This document shows, one piece after another, positions 5,269 through 5,761 of a stretch of 5,761 bases of DNA (position 1 is its first letter; each line of letters starts with the position of its first letter). The notes under the pieces were generated by a model. The model made no database searches. It was not told the origin of the DNA and saw only the letters and a list, made by a program, of their open reading frames with translations. The DNA is from Deltaproteobacteria bacterium (GTDB lineage Bacteria > Desulfobacterota > JAFDIG01). The stretch covers positions 1 to 5,761 of the forward strand of contig JAFDIG010000145.1 of the NCBI GenBank assembly GCA_019308145.1, written 5' to 3'. The position numbers were made by a program, and so were the translations under genes.

Positions 5269-5761
5269 TTACATATACATTCCACCATTTACGTTAATAA
5301 CCTGACCTGTAATATACTCTGCCTTTTCAGAGCAGAGAAAAAAAACAGCTTCAGCTACATCTTTTGGGGTACCAAACCTCTTTAAAGGAATCAGATCAAA
5401 AAGCATTGCCTGAGTTTTTTCAGGTAAGGCACGGGTCATGGGAGTATCAATAAATCCTGGTGCCACCGCATTTACAGTTATTCCTCTTTTTGCTACTTCC
5501 TTGGCAACTGTTTTTGTAAACCCAATTATACCAGCCTTTGACGCAGCATAGGAAACTTGCCCTGGGTTACCCATTTCCCCAACTATTGAGGATATATTTA
5601 CAATCCTACCCCATCTTGCCTTGGTCATAAAGCGAATAGCAGCTTTGGTACAATTAAAAACACTTTTAAGATTAACATTTAACACTAAATCCCAATCAAT
5701 CTCTTGCATTCTCAATATCAATTTATCCCGTGTTATCCCAGCATTATTTACCAATATATCC
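5269..5761 (-). CDS. fabG: 3-oxoacyl-[acyl-carrier-protein] reductase, 5' end cut off by the window
   Basis: FabG is the NADPH-dependent short-chain dehydrogenase that reduces 3-oxoacyl-ACP in each elongation cycle. The 163 complete residues visible are the C-terminal two thirds; the family is about 245 residues. The reading frame stays open to the window edge and begins inside DILVNNAGITRD, so the Rossmann glycine motif lies outside. The SDR catalytic residues are present: Ser in VNISSIVGE, then Tyr and Lys in SYAASKAG, spaced 13 and 4 residues apart as in E. coli FabG (S138, Y151, K155). The C-terminal end, GQVINVNGGMYM, is characteristic of true FabG. The TTG at 5752-5754 encodes the Leu of DILVNNAG and is not a start. 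Its position directly before acpP and fabF supports the fatty-acid role over another SDR. Confidence 0.96.
   Translation of the reverse strand, partial: DILVNNAGITRDKLILRMQEIDWDLVLNVNLKSVFNCTKAAIRFMTKARWGRIVNISSIVGEMGNPGQVSYAASKAGIIGFTKTVAKEVAKRGITVNAVAPGFIDTPMTRALPEKTQAMLFDLIPLKRFGTPKDVAEAVFFLCSEKAEYITGQVINVNGGMYM

Overview
The window is AT-rich bacterial chromosome in which every gene lies on the minus strand. It reads as a conserved housekeeping run. In transcription order, from high to low coordinates, the genes are fabG (5' end outside the window), acpP, fabF, rpiB, glyA, a dCMP deaminase gene (comEB family), nrdR and ribD (3' end outside the window). From memory of genome organisation, this order (fatty-acid genes, then rpiB-glyA, then dCMP deaminase-nrdR-rib genes) is frequent in Desulfobacterota and related phyla such as Nitrospirota. 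An AT-rich member of that broad group is my best guess, but the sequence alone does not fix the taxon. No plus-strand gene, RNA gene, CRISPR array, transposase gene or phage gene is supported.

Layout. Positions 5761-4973 hold fabG and acpP, separated by 59 bp, with a very strong ribosome binding site for acpP. The acpP-fabF spacer (4815-4972) is unusual: four inverted repeats fall in about 140 bp, one overlapping the acpP stop codon and one a GC-rich palindrome in an otherwise AT-rich spacer. Positions 4814-3119 hold fabF and rpiB, 7 nt apart when rpiB is started correctly. glyA (3051-1759) follows after 67 bp. A 250-bp AT-rich gap (1509-1758) then contains a 70-bp element with inverted-repeat ends followed by a T-rich tract, and a good -10 box (TATAAT) just upstream of the dCMP deaminase gene. 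This looks like the boundary between two transcription units. The second unit, comEB-nrdR-ribD, is tightly coupled, with 1-nt and 8-nt overlaps.

Function. FabG, AcpP and FabF form the core of type II fatty-acid elongation. RpiB interconverts pentose phosphates. GlyA makes glycine and 5,10-methylene-THF. The dCMP deaminase makes dUMP, so GlyA and the deaminase supply the one-carbon donor and the nucleotide acceptor for thymidylate synthesis. NrdR, which represses ribonucleotide reductase genes, sits beside them. RibD starts riboflavin synthesis from GTP-derived pyrimidine.

I found no undescribed multi-gene system. The points most worth a second look are non-coding: the 70-bp inverted-repeat element, the GC-rich palindrome that shares the octamer TCCGACCC with it, and the dense palindromes between acpP and fabF.
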